From: Brachycybe producta
Taxonomy: Eukaryota > Arthropoda > Diplopoda > Playtdesmida > Andrognathidae
Direction of reading: 5' to 3'
Length of the DNA stretch: 64,000 bases
NCBI GenBank assembly: GCA_036925085.1
Contig: JAUPFP010000002.1
Location: 10,357,821-10,421,820, forward strand
Shown here: piece after piece, positions 1 to 11,677 of the stretch
How positions within the stretch are numbered: the stretch's first letter is position 1
Layout of the letters: every line of letters begins with the position of its first letter
The notes under the pieces: generated by a model
What the model was told of the DNA's origin: nothing
Seen by the model: the letters and a program-made list of their open reading frames with translations, nothing else
Databases searched by the model: none
Program-made: the position numbers and the translations under genes

Positions 1-541
1 ATTATTATTATTGATCAAATGCTGAAGAATATCAATCGGTTAATAGCGTCCCCCCTCCCTTCCCCCTATTACCTTGCCGTAATTCGAGACCTGAGTTTAG
101 ATAAACCGTTCTTTTGTAAAGTGTTCTGTAGGAAAATCGAAGGAATCGTATTTTTGTTATTAATAGCTAAGGTGTTAGTTAGTTAGTTAAAGATTTCAGG
201 CCCACTTGCCGATAGGCTTTAGGCCCCACATGAAAAGTTTTATCAGTTTTTTAAACTACTCGATCACTGTAGATGACCAGGCTAAGGTGTTGTCGTGTGT
301 TTGTATATAGGGATTGTGCACCTCTCGGCCACCGTAATTTGGCGCTTGTTTTCAAACTTTCCATTTGCAGTTCGTTAATTTTCGGCGCTTATTTCAGTTT
401 GGATCTTTTTTTTCATTTTGGCTCATTTGTTCCATTTTGGCGTCAGATTAGCACCACTTTCATGTGTAAAGTGTTTGTGTGTTTCTGTTGTTCAATTCTG
501 TTGTTGTGCTCTGGTTAGGAGATGGGTGTGTGTATACACAG
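1..541 (+). other. Unassigned region ending in a strong splice donor
   Basis: No conserved protein is visible. Positions 541/542 form a near-ideal donor (ACACAG|GTGAGT). The region could be a non-coding first exon of DAAM or of a gene outside the window. Around 380-445 it also contains a degraded copy of the 32-bp motif found as an array at 63221-63435 (GGCGCTTATT, CAGTTTGG, TTTGTTCCATTTTGGCG). Confidence 0.25.
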
Positions 542-1315
542 GTGAGTAGGGTGAAATTCCGGTGAATGGATGGATGGATGGATGGAGAAGGTTGTTTTAG
601 GCGGAGTAACAAAGAAAGGGAGTGAATTGTTGCTCGTTTCTTCTTCTTCTTCCATTAAAAAAAAAGTATTTCAACACAAACATTTAGGCCTCTCTAAATA
701 GATGCCTGTAGTACCATAACCTGTTTTTTTTTCTTCTTATGATAAATTACATTTCTACTGATAGGCCTAATTCCTACCTGTGTGTGCTATGTTTTGTGGA
801 CCATGGCTGTTTGTTGGATTTTTATTATCCTGATAATGATAACTGAGAGAGAGAGATACACCTTGTTAATAGTTAGTTGTGTTTCTTGTCTTGAGATGGA
901 CTCACCATCTTATTTTTATCTCTTTCTCCCTTAGTTATACTTGAGAGATTATCTTTTCAATGTTCTCTCAATCAAGAAAAAAAAGAGAGAGAAAGTAGCA
1001 ACAGCTGAACTCAGCAGGTGTCCACACCTCCTTATATATCTCCCCGGATCTTCTAATAAGAATCCGCCCCAACTTATGTTTGTGCGTCGTCTTTTATGTT
1101 CTTCTTCTTCTTGGAATCGGACACTCAAACGATAAAGACACCGGCGACTGACTGGTCAACAGCAGTGGTCAGTGAAGTGACCACCCGCGGTGTCCTGTTT
1201 TATTGGATTTTACACAACAGGTGGTGGTGGTGAGGTGTTTAAACCCTGCCTCTCTCCTCTCAGGACACTCATCTTTTTGGGGTTTTTATGTGGCAAAATA
1301 GTTATGTATATGCAG

Positions 1316-1369
1316 GACGGTACTAAAACTATGTCCACTACGAGTTTGGCTGTGGGCAGCACTGACCAG
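1316..1369 (+). other. Candidate small exon of unknown gene
   Basis: A 54-nt stretch, richer in GC than its surroundings, is bounded by a good acceptor (TATATGCAG|GAC) and donor (GACCAG|GTAAAA). It is open in phase 0 (DGTKTMSTTSLAVGSTDQ). I recognise no protein family. The next recognised acceptor on this strand is the DAAM one at 23976, so it may be a 5' exon of that gene across a 22.6-kb intron; joined there, the frame stays open into the DAAM start. It could equally belong to another gene. Confidence 0.3.
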
Positions 1370-1648
1370 GTAAAATATTCCAATTTGATTGATGAAAATT
1401 CAAGTGGAAATTCAGGCTTGTTTGTTACTTTTATAAATAACAATACCATCTAGCTTTTTTTTTATAATTATAGCTTTTTTAATATTTATTAATTAACTTG
1501 TTTAATAATAAATTATTTAATAATTAATACAAATCTTAACTAATGAGTGAAAATATACAAATTTTCAAAGATTGTGTTCAATCTGTGCGTTTTTATACCT
1601 TTTAAATTTTAAATTAAACTAATTGTTATTGCATATAGGCCTACTGTA

Positions 1649-2293
1649 TAGAGTAGAACGTCGATTCTCGGAATTAATGTCGGACATGCAATAGTTCCGA
1701 TAATCAAAAGTTCATCTAATCGATTTAAAGTGGAGAAAATTAAGAAAAAAACACGATTGCAAAAGGATTTTTTTATTTCCATAAGTAGTATTTTCTTAAG
1801 AATGAGTAAAAATAATTGGTTTCGATAATTGTCGGTTCTGGTAACCGACGTTTCCGATAATCGACGGTTCCGATAATAGATGGTTTCGATAATCGATGGT
1901 TCCGATAATCGACGGTTCCGATAATAGATGGTTTCGATAATCGATGGTTCCGATAATCGACGGTTCCGATAAACACCCGTTCCGATAACCTACGTTTCGA
2001 TAATCGATGGTTTCAATAACCGACGTTTCCGATAATCGACGGTTCCGATAATAGATGGTTTCGATAATCGAGGGTTCCGATAATTGACGGTTTCGATAAT
2101 CGACGGTTCCGATAACCGACGTTTCCGATAATCGAGGGTTCCGATAATTGACGGTTTCGATGATCGATGGTTCCGATAATCGACGGTTCCGATAGACAAC
2201 CGTTCCGATAACCTACGTTTCGATAATCGACGGTTTTGATAACCGACACTTTCGATAATCGACGGTTCCGATAACCAACGTTCTACTACTGTA
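1649..2293. mobile_element. Pogo/Tigger-like MITE with an internal minisatellite
   Basis: The ends are inverted: TAGAGTAGAACGTCGATTCT on the left, and TACAGTAGTAGAACGTTGG when the right end is read on the other strand. The pattern 'CAGTAGAAC..CGATTATC' is typical of pogo/Tigger-like elements (Tc1/mariner superfamily). No transposase is present. The interior is mostly the array described separately. Confidence 0.65.
1818..2278. repeat. Minisatellite, about 16-bp unit GGTTCCGATAATCGAC
   Basis: About 25-28 imperfect units built on TTCCGATAATCGA and variants (GTTTCGATAATCGATG, GTTCCGATAACC). Several 60-80 aa open frames here are by-products of the repeat and are not genes. Confidence 0.9.
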
Positions 2294-3540
2294 TTTGGTA
2301 TCCATAATGTATTCGAAAGGAGTTTGTGCTGTCATTATGCATTTCGTGCATTTTATGCAAACTTTTGGCCTTAATTATCATTATCAGAGCTTGAATTGCT
2401 TTTAAATTGAGATGAGTTAAGATTTTTTTAAAATAAATTTAAAGTAGTTTAAAAAAAAAGAAGAAGTGTAAAGTGGAAACCACTTAAGAAACAACAACAA
2501 CGAAAAATGTCAACAAGTTCTTCAGTTAAAGATGTTTGTTTATATTTTTATTTAGAGAAGGGTTGAAGAGGGGGTTAAGGGATATTTAGGTGTACCTGTA
2601 ATTGTTGTTTTGTTTACAACAAACATAAAAAAAGTCCATAATAATAAATATATGTGATGGCGAATGGGTCATCATCATATTAAGAACAAGGAAATAAGTT
2701 GAAACACTTTTAAGTGAATGAAGTTCTCTCTTTTCCATCTGCCTCAATCTGCTCCTCCGCCTCCTCTTCCTCCCACTTCATTCATCATTACACGAGTGAT
2801 TATTGTTGCGTGCGACACTTGTCACTCAGAATAGCCAAATATGTCCTCCCTCCCTCGTGCAACTATTTCTGACATGCAACAACAACGGAAACGAGAATTG
2901 TTGTTACCGTTATGGTAATTAAGTAATCTGCATATTTTAAGATCAACATAATAATATATGCGTAAATAGCCAATTAGCCATTGTAAGTAAGTAAAAAAAA
3001 AAACGTGCAAAAGTCACAATCTGATGTTTTATGAGCTCCCTCCTCCCTTCTCTCTTTATTCAATGACGGTTGTGGGGGTGGACGTTTGACCTTTTTTTTT
3101 GTATATGAAATCAAAGGAAACTGGTTCAAGGAGGTGACAGGTCAAGAGAGAGAGAGAGAGAGACATGAACCACAGGACAGTTTGGTTTTTCTTTCCTTTT
3201 TTGGTTCATGTGGGAGGAGTAGGACACTTGTGGGACATTTTATGATTTTGTCCCTAATGGACAATTTCGTACATTGTTGCCACAATGTATTGTTATTTCC
3301 TCTGCAACAACAACAACAACAAAAATGTATTTGGAACATCTAATTTAAGGCTCTTAAATCTGCGGTCACATTGGCAATATTCATAATAACATTCTTGCAA
3401 TTTTTTGTCTTGAATAATGGCAGTTGCTAATATGAAAATACCGTTGCGAGACTTTTAGTAGGGGTTTTTTTTTTGCATTATTGGCATGCAGAAAAGAAAA
3501 ACCGAGGATATTTTTCCTTTCTTACAAGAAATTATGCATG

Positions 3541-3790
3541 ATTACCCACGTCTCGGTAGCACAATGGAGACAGCCTCTGCTCGTGGTGCTAGGGGTTCTG
3601 GGTTTGATTCCCGATCCAGGCATTGTGTTGTTTCTCCTTTCATAATTTCTCTGTCATTGTGGAGTTGATACCAGGCAGGGCAATCAGTCGTAAAACATAT
3701 TTTGCAGCTTGCTCCATAGAAAAATACTTGTGTAAATTGCAAGGTAGATGGCGCCTGCAACCCCTCCATAGGTGACAAACTACACTCGTT
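3541..3790 (+). mobile_element. tRNA-derived SINE
   Basis: The head resembles a tRNA with RNA polymerase III promoter boxes: A-box TAGCACAATGGAG near 3556 and B-box GGGTTTGATTCCC near 3599, with tRNA-like spacing. A non-tRNA body of about 170 bp follows, ending near CCAATTAGTTGAAATAAAA. The second half contains a short GGTAGATGGCGCC stretch. I did not find a second full copy in this window, so the family is inferred from architecture alone. Confidence 0.65.
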
Positions 3791-5042
3791 GCCAATTAGT
3801 TGAAATAAAATGCAGCCTTTTAGCTTTAAAAGTCACGTCCAAAACAACCTTAATTATAAGCACGTGACAAACTTACACCCAGAACATAATATAAATGAAG
3901 AGAGAGAGAGAGCACGTGTAGAGAAATAGCGATGACGCAAATGAAAAGTTTGCCACGTGGAAAAAAAAAGGAAGAAGGTGAGTTAAGAGTTGAAGAAGTG
4001 TCAGTACATTTCTATGGGAGGAGGCTAGTGGCGCCATCTAACGCTACATAAACAAAATCAATGATCAACTTGCATTCTTAAAATGCAAATATGCAGCAAA
4101 TTTTAAAAGCTACAAAAAGCAATTTCAAAGCTTAAGCTCTTTAAAGCCACAAACAGCAAATATGCATTTTAACCTTAAAGACTTGATATCGTGATGTTTC
4201 GGTTGTTTCCGTTTTATAAATGTATTATAAATGACAGTGTATGTCAGGAAGTTACATCATAAAAAAAAGTGTTAGGAAAAGAAACTTGGCTTATTTTTTG
4301 ATGTAATTTCACTCTAATTGAGATTTAATCTCTAATGTAATGCTTAATAAACTTCCGAATTTTTTTTTATTTAGAATGGGAGGGGGGGAGGAGGGAGGGG
4401 GGTGTTCATCCTCGTCTTGATTATCGTCATTTTTTATGGTTATGACTTGAATCTGATGATGAGCAAGTAGAAAAGCAACGTTTACATTGTTGAAAAATAA
4501 GAAAAGAAGGAGTTTTCTTCTTATTCGTGATTTTTTTTTTCTGCTCCATCATTTCCGCCATAGTGATTTTAAAGGAAAATTTTTTACTCATTTCTCCTAT
4601 ATTTTCTTATATAAAATATCGTTTTTATACATGAAATTTACCTTAAAAAAAACCATTATCGTGACGCCTTCTTAATATTAACATACAAGTGAAGGTGATT
4701 GCACTTTAATTTGTCGCTTCATAAGAGAGAATAAGTAAGGAATTTTTAGCTCCTCGCCTTTTTTTTGTTGTTGTTGCTATTCTCAAATGCTTAATTAGTG
4801 AGCGGAGGAGTGATTTTAACTAATGAAATAACTGAAATTATCTTTTTAAATCTCATTTCTTTTTTCTTAGTCTTTTTTGTTGGAAAAAAAAAATCTTAGT
4901 TTTGTCATTACAGGTATTAAATAATAATAATAGACGACTGGAAATGCATCATTGATAACAATAAATGCATATTATAAAACAATACTCTTAACATCTAGTT
5001 AAAAACAAAACAAAAAAGTCATTGTTGCAATTGAACTTAATG

Positions 5043-6077
5043 TACAGGGTGTCCTTCAATGAAGTGATATACAACTGGATTTCAGATACAACTTACAGAC
5101 ATATTTGCAGATGTTACAACTTTTGAGTAATTTCTAGGTTGTGCGCCGACACAAACGCTGCCTTTTTTTTTTAGATTTCCGGCTGCATACAACATTGTTG
5201 TTGTCCCTCACCAGCTTCCGTACTTACCAGACCTAGGTCTATGCGATTTTTTTCCTATTTCCAAAATGGAAAACAGTCCTCCAAAGTGCGTCGCTTTGAC
5301 GATGTGGATGAAATTCAAACCGAAAGTTAGCAACAGTGTTCCACAAAAAAAGACTTCCAGGAATGCTTTCTGAAATGGGGAACGGCCAACATTAGCAAAT
5401 GCTGAACTCTTGTCTGATACTATGAACTATGGAAAAAAGATACAAAACTTTGAAGAATATGCTGTATCTTCTTTTTTTTTCAGCTTGGGTTTTTGTCGCC
5501 CAGGGCAAAGTATCAAAAAGCGCCTTAATCACAAGGAAGAGGTAGTAAAGGGATTAAAGAGGCGCTACGATGGCGCCCATTTCAAGGGTTCTTTCCAAAG
5601 AAGCTGGTCACCAAAATTAATCAACTTTTTGTACTGCTGCCCCTATTCTTCCCCACTGAGACACACTTGTGTGTTGAATGCATTCAATCCATATGAACAA
5701 GTCAAAAAAGCTCTGATATGAATTTTTTCAATTGGAATATCTTTTGAGTCGTGTGCATTGCACTCAGGAAACAAAGACACTGATGTGTTGCAGACTTCAC
5801 TGTTAATAAAGAATGATAATTTGACATACAAGTCGGGCAGGTGTCGGTTTCCTTGTCCCTCGTCAAAGGTTTCCAGTGTCCATCCCAACGTTGTACCAAT
5901 GCTGGATACATAGTCTAACCGGGTCACCAATTGCGATCGTACAAGTGTCCAACTTGCAAATGCTGGAGACAAATATTGGTACAGTGTTGGACACCTAGTA
6001 TGTCCCGGGCTTTATACAGTACAATATATAAAAAGTTATTGATATACAGTTTGGGTATGTTTTGAAACACTCTGTAT
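5043..6077 (+). mobile_element. Degraded mariner-like DNA transposon
   Basis: The left end TACAGGGTGTCCTTCAATG and the inverted right end TACAGAGTGTTTCAAAAC resemble mariner termini. Between about 5195 and 5395, pieces of the transposase C-terminus are readable in more than one frame: QLPYLPDLGLCDFF (family YSPDLAPCDFF), then RFDDVDEIQTES, then KKDFQECFLKWG. At least two frame changes separate them, and most of the N-terminal half is missing. The final aspartate of the catalytic triad is kept in YLPDL. The right half (about 5400-6000) does not look like mariner. Confidence 0.7.
5643..5972 (-). other. 109-codon open frame of unknown origin inside the mariner remnant
   Basis: The frame is open and compositionally normal (no simple repeat), reading for example GWTLETFDEGQGNRHLPDLY and IHIRAFLTCSYGLNAF. 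I recognise no family. It has no clear promoter or splice signals. It may be a captured host fragment, part of another element, or chance. Confidence 0.2.
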
Positions 6078-6629
6078 CTTTAGGTATAAACACAATGAAT
6101 ACGTTTGTGTCATTTTCGACATGTGGAGGGCACAGAAAAATGTTTACTGTTGACAATATTTACTTGCAGCATGTGTGCTACATTTTCCCCCTCTTTTCAA
6201 ATATGGACACACTTCTATTTTTTCTCCTTCACTCAGTGAAAACTCAGGCTTCAAAAAAATTCTTCTTTGTATAAAAAAAAACCAGAAGAAGAAAAAAATC
6301 CAGGGATGTGACACCAGGTCTAGGTCATTTTTGAATGTTTTCTGTAGAAAGAAGGGGGGGAAGTTTACCAAAAAAAAAATAATGGACGGAGAACCAACCA
6401 ACATTCATATATTCGTGTTCAATATCCGATGATGATGAGGTTCATATAAGGGAAAGGAGGGGGGGGGGGACAAAATCTGTTTTGAGTTGAGTGAAAAGAG
6501 GTGAAAAAACCCTCCTCTCTTTTGAGGGCTCTCTCTCCCCTCAGTGCCCTCACTGCCTCAGTTATAGATGGACTTCCAACATAATATGACGATGACACAT
6601 TGTCATTGAAGTTCCTTTCTTTCCATATT

Positions 6630-6655
6630 CAGAGAGAGAGAGAGAGAGAGAGAGA
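6630..6655. repeat. (GA)n microsatellite
   Basis: About 13 uninterrupted GA units. Similar short runs occur at 3147, 9926, 49853, 57802 and 57855. Confidence 0.9.
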
Positions 6656-7147
6656 GGCTGTGAGATTCAGTTAGTTGTGAGGATGGATGCTCATTCAGCC
6701 TCATAGGCAGCCTGTGTGTGTGTCGCCGAAGCCTCTTTTTTGAGCCTGATTTTTATTGTCCACTGTTGGGATTGACCACTTGTATATTGGTCAGTTTATT
6801 ACGTGGCATCTGGTATTATTAGTTTTTTCCTTCTCGTTTTGTAATTGAGAAGATTCGTTGAGAAAGAGAGAGGTCACTTTTTTCAAGTTTGTTGTTCGTT
6901 TTGTAACCGGTCATCGTTTTCTATGTGTTGACCTTTTTTTTTTTAGAAAAAAAAAAAAAGTTGACCATCGGTGTGGCGAGTTTGCATTGCAAACACATTG
7001 TGGTGTTGAGTTTTTTGTTGGAATTTTGGTTTTCTTATAATTTTTTTTAAAAACATTTGGAGATTATTTAATTTTTTGCATTTTGTTTGGATTATAAAAT
7101 ACGAGAACTGTAAGTAAATTAATATTATTAATTATGGTTTTATAAAA

Positions 7148-7400
7148 CAGCTGATTTTTAAACTTCTTGATTATTCAGTTGATCAAAATAAAAGAGAAGC
7201 TAGAAAGTGTTTTTAAAAAACTAGAAAGGGATGAGCTCAATCACTTCAGGCTAAATCATGTTGATATCTTTCAAAATAAGCTTTTTATTGGGAGTTAGAG
7301 ACAAATTAAATTATTATCAGTCTGATTAAGCTTGAGATGTTTTCAAAAAACTTACATAAAAAAGCTTATTTTGAAATATATTTACATATTTAAGGTGGTT
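7148..7400. mobile_element. Family B hairpin MITE, copy 1
   Basis: Shares the family B core TGATATCTTTCAAAATAA and the inverted arm further right, with the usual flanking block 'GAAAGTG...ACTAGAA...GAGCTCAATCAC'. The right end is cut by the family A element at 7401. Confidence 0.7.
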
Positions 7401-7705
7401 ATACCTTGTACACACATGAGTTAAATGAATTCAAGTTAAATGTGTTTAGGTGAATTATACGGAATCCAGTTAAGGACATGAACCAAATAAAAATTGACTT
7501 TATTATTAATATTTTAAATTGAAATACTAAATCAATATTTTGTCAATAGTTTATCTGATTATATTTAATTATTAACTCAATATTTTCATATTAATTAACT
7601 GAATAAATTGAATTCGACATATTGTGTGTTTGCCCTTCACGGGGCTCTGTAGAACACGTTTATTATTTAAATGCATTTAAATTATCAGGTGTGTGTACTA
7701 AGTAT
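7401..7705 (+). mobile_element. Family A MITE, copy 1
   Basis: About 305 bp. Left end ATACCTTGTACACACATGAG; right end, read on the other strand, TACTTAGTACACACACCTGA. The interior shares GGAATCCAGTTAAGGACATG, a TATTAATATTTTAAATTG block and GGCTCTGTAGAACACG with five other copies in this window. Non-coding. Confidence 0.85.
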
Positions 7706-7708
7706 TAG

Positions 7709-7962
7709 GCCTTTCGAACTTCTGATTATTCTGTAAGTTCATTTGCAAAATGAAGATAAACATTTTTTCATGTTTGATATCTTTCAAAATAAGCTTTTTA
7801 TGTGAGTTTGAAAATGATCTAACTTTAAGCAGAACGATTTTTTTTAAATTTTTGTCTATAAAAAGTTTATTTTGAAAGATATCAAACATGACAATAATGT
7901 GATTGAAATATTCTTCTAGTTTCTAACACACTTATCTGGTTTCTTGTAATTTTGCACCTGAA
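7709..7962. mobile_element. Family B hairpin MITE, copy 2
   Basis: Arms GATATCTTTCAAAATAAGC at 7777 and its complement near 7860 (AGTTTATTTTGAAAGATATC), flanked by TTCGAACTTCTGATTATTCTG-like and TTCTAGTTTCTAACAC blocks. Confidence 0.8.
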
Positions 7963-7974
7963 GTTTTTTTGTAA

Positions 7975-8250
7975 GTGGTTTATGAATTGCTGAATTTTCG
8001 AACTCTTGATTATTCTGTCTTTTAAGGGGTGTTTTAGAAGCTAGAAAGGTAACTCAATCACTTCAGGCTATTTTTCATGTTGATATCTTTCAAAATTAAC
8101 TTTTTATAGACAAACATTTTATTTTGAAAGATATCAATATGAAAAGAATCCTTAAGTGATTGAACCACTTTCAAGTTTCTCTTAATTTTGCTCCTGAAAG
8201 ACAGAATATAATCAGAATTCAAAGAGGTTTCTACTCTTTAAAAAAAAACA
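7975..8250. mobile_element. Family B hairpin MITE, copy 3
   Basis: Contains CGAACTCTTGATTATTCTGT, both hairpin arms (near 8089 and 8118) with a very short loop, and the right-end block TTTTGCTCCTGAAAGACAGA. Confidence 0.8.
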
Positions 8251-8644
8251 TTTTTAATTTAATTATATTAAATGGAAAAGATGAAAAAAAGGGGTCGATC
8301 TTTGATTTTGAAATTTTTCGCAGTGTTATTTATTCTAGTAGACTGAACTTGGTTCAATGTGTCAAATGTCTAAAATGTGTTGTAATTGGTTGGGGTGGGG
8401 GTGGGGGGTTAAATATTTAGAACAACATTTTAGAAAAAAAATATAATATAATGAGAAAAAGGAAGTTTGAAACGTGTAATTAAGGTTGTGAGAGGGTGGA
8501 GGAAAAAATAAAGGGTTTTTTTTCTTTCTCAATTGTATTATATGAGAGGGTAAGAAAAGAAACCCTAAAATCAACTCAAGATAACAGATCTGAAAAATTT
8601 CGGATGGTCATCTTTCTAATTTTCTTTAATCATTTTTACTATTT

Positions 8645-9016
8645 GAGAGAGAGAGAGAGAGAGGGAGAGAGAGATAGGGAATTATCCAGAGAGAGAAAGA
8701 GAGAGAGATAGGGAATTATACAGAGAGAAAGAAAGATAGAGGGAGGGGGAGAGAGAGAGATAGGGAATTATACAAGAGATAGAGAGAAAGAAAGAGAGAT
8801 AGGGAATTATACAAGAGATAGAGAGAAAGAAAGAAAGATAGGGAGAGAGAGATAGGGAATTAAACAGAGAGATAGAAAGAAAGAAAGATAGGGAATTATA
8901 CAGAGAGATAGAAAGAAAGAAAGATAGAGAGAGGGAGGGAGAGAGATGGGGAATTATAGAGAGAGGGAGGGAAAGAGAGAGAGATAGGGAATTATTCAGA
9001 GAGACGAGAGAGAGGC
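8645..9016. repeat. Minisatellite of GA runs punctuated by GATAGGGAATTATACAGAGA
   Basis: About nine irregular units in which AGATAGGGAATTATACA alternates with purine GA/GAAA tracts. It is strongly strand-asymmetric: almost pure purine on the + strand. Confidence 0.9.
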
Positions 9017-9454
9017 CTTTAGTATTATAATAAGGATGGGGGTGGTAAGGTGGGTGGTGAAGAGGAGGATGCTAATTTAAGGGTGTGGGTTTGTAGCAGT
9101 ATTTTATTTTGACCCCTCAAGGGGTGAGGGTTTCTATATAAATGAGAACGTGATCAGAATTTGAGGGTAAGGAACTTGAACTTTTATTATTGCCTGTTTG
9201 TGTGTCTGTATGGTTTTGATTTTTTTTTCTTCAGTTATGGTTTTTTTAATATTACTGAATCTTAAAATTTCTATATGAAAATATGTCAGAATATTAACTT
9301 TTAACTCTTTTGGAGCCCCCCCCCCCCCCCTTTCCAAACATTTCACAATATTTTCCATCTGAGATGAAGTTATCTTACAAATAAAACTTGTCCCGTTTGA
9401 GAATGATACTTACAATCGAAGCTAAAATATAACTAATTGCTTCATTAGTGATTA

Positions 9455-9600
9455 TTAGGGCTAAGAGTGTACAATCTCAAGCAGATATGTCTCAATTTGT
9501 GGCTCCCAAGTGCCCAATTGTGTAGGTCAACCAAACAACTATGGTTTTTTAACTTTTTTTTAACCAAAACACACTAGTAATACCTTCGTTTCCACTACAA
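9455..9600. repeat. Partial family D MITE
   Basis: Shares TGTCTCAATTTGTGGCTCCC and AAGTGCCCAATTGTG with the family D copies at 52250, 52645 and 58165 but lacks the other half. Confidence 0.5.
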
Positions 9601-9654
9601 AAATTAACTGCAGTTACAATAATCAAGGTTATAATTAACTGCAGACATGCTTAA

Positions 9655-9780
9655 AGTGGGAGGGGGTGAGGGGAAAAGGTTGGAAAGTGTAGAAGGGGAG
9701 AGAAAGAAAAAAGTGGGAGGGGGTGAGGGGAAAGGTTGGAAAGTGTAGAAGGGGAGAGAGAGAGAAAAGTGGGAGGGGGT
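9655..9780. repeat. Tandem repeat, unit about 57 bp, about 2.3 copies
   Basis: The unit contains AAAGTGGGAGGGGGTG, AGGGGAAAGGTTGGAAAG and TGTAGAAGGGGAGAGA. The overlapping long open frames on the minus strand are products of this repeat. Confidence 0.85.
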
Positions 9781-10288
9781 GACTGAAATTGAAATGAAAG
9801 GAGTAAAAAAAGGAAAAAAATGACGCGCATGTGCACAATTGCCTGTGAATTTTGCTCCCGTCATTTATGACGGGTTACCCCACTAGTTTCTGAATAACGG
9901 TTTATCATTTTAATCATATTCATTGGTGAGAGAGAGAGAGAGATTTTTTTTTTCATTTGAGAATTATTTCCTTATTTGACCATTGTGACGTGTGTCGACT
10001 CCACACTGGCCAAACCGTGGGTTTTTTCTTTGTTAATATGGGTGATGTGTCTCTACCCTGCTGATGGTCAATTTTGGACGTCCACTTTTGTGTTATAAAC
10101 ACACACACAAGGATATTCAGGTTACATTCACGCCCAAATTTTATTTGTTAATTCTTAGTGTAGGTTTTTTTAATTACTAATTAATTCAAAACTCCAATTG
10201 TCCTTCATTTATGTTTAAAATCGTTTTTTTTTTTCTAGTCTGTTTATATATTCAGTAGCTTATAATTTTATTTCGGAATATTTTTGAT

Positions 10289-10815
10289 ATTAGAGAGTTA
10301 GCGAAATTTTGTACGAAATAATTTATTTACGAAATCTATTATTTTGACGTCATTTCCGGCTGATTTCGTTACAACACAAAAGATTTCGTACGAAATGTTT
10401 CATTTCTCTACGAAATTATAAAATTATTTCGCAGTTGGATTTCGTAGAAACGAAATAAACGCGCATGCGCAGAAGCGTCGTTTGAGAAAGTTGAAAACGA
10501 CACCATTTTGCCACCGCTTCGATGGAAAACGACGTCGTTTTAAAAAGAATAACCAACCCTACATGGAAGATTTCCGATTAAAGCAAGAATATTAAGTGCA
10601 AAGAACAATAAAAATTAAAAAATCTACGTTTAGCGGCGATTAATTAGTCAAAAATGACCACACAAATCGCCGTAAAAAATGAATGATTTCGTTTTCGTTT
10701 TCGGGTTGCTTCGCTAACTAAAATTACGAAATTGAAACGAAAACGAAATCACTTAATTTAAATATATAAATTTCGTGAAACTTAATTTCGTACGAAATTT
10801 CGCTAACTCTCTAAT
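10289..10815. mobile_element. MITE with ATTAGAGAGTTAGCGAAAT ends
   Basis: About 527 bp. The right end is the inverted copy of the left over about 30 bp (TTTCGCTAACTCTCTAAT). The interior is rich in CGAAAT motifs and inverted blocks, and includes GCGCATGCGC near 10460, an NRF-1-like palindrome. Flanks are AT repeats, so the target duplication is ambiguous. Superfamily not assigned. Confidence 0.75.
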
Positions 10816-11384
10816 ATATTTGGATGATGTCGTGTTTAACAAAATTGCCACCAAATGCCAAAATTAATATTTATTTAGGTTTTAAAAGTTAAATTAGAGA
10901 CGGTTAATCTGGACTAGTAAGAGAATTAAATTAGATTTTCATTTATTTGATAATTTTAAAAAATAAACTATTATATTGGAACTTTCAAATTGTCAATTTT
11001 TGTTTTTTCACCCCAAAAAAAACCCCCCTACAAAAAATGTCAAATTTGGTCGGAAATTACATTCTAATTTGGATTTAAATTGAATATCGGTCAATGACCA
11101 TAATCAAATTATTATTACGGTGTTTTTGTATATGTGTGTGTGTGAAAATAAGTTACAATTTGCGGAAATTAATTGTTTAAATGAAACGGAAATGAAAATT
11201 ATAAGCCTTTCTGTAATACAGAGTACATTCTATTATGGAACATGGTATATACTTGCCTCATCGTAAGAAGACGCTTGTGACGTCAGAGGGGCTGAGAAAA
11301 ACATTTAGGATTGTACCATTTAGTTTAATTTAAAAAAAGGAGATTATATCAAACGTAATAGGAACAAAAGGGTTTCTAATATTA

Positions 11385-11677
11385 ACCTAGTACACACACC
11401 TGACAATTTAAATGCATTTAAATATTAAACACGTTCTACAGAGCCCTGTGAAGGACAAACAAACAATATGTCGAATTCAATTTATTCAGTTAATAATCTG
11501 AAAATATTGAGTTAATACTTAAATATAATATATAAACTATTGATTTAGTATTTCAATTTAAAATATTAATAATAAAGTCAATTTTTATTTGGTGTTCATG
11601 TCCTTAACTGGATTCCGTATAATTCACCTAAACACATTTAATTTGAATTCATTTAACTGATGTGTGTATACAAGGTA
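11385..11677 (-). mobile_element. Family A MITE, copy 2 (reverse orientation)
   Basis: Same ends and interior blocks as copy 1 on the opposite strand (CTAGTACACACACCTGACAA at left, CACATCAGTTAAATGAATTC read backwards at right). Confidence 0.85.

Noticed and set aside
3548-3622. Functional tRNA gene
   Set aside because: Promoter boxes are present but the acceptor and anticodon stems do not pair well and a SINE body follows, so it is called a SINE head.
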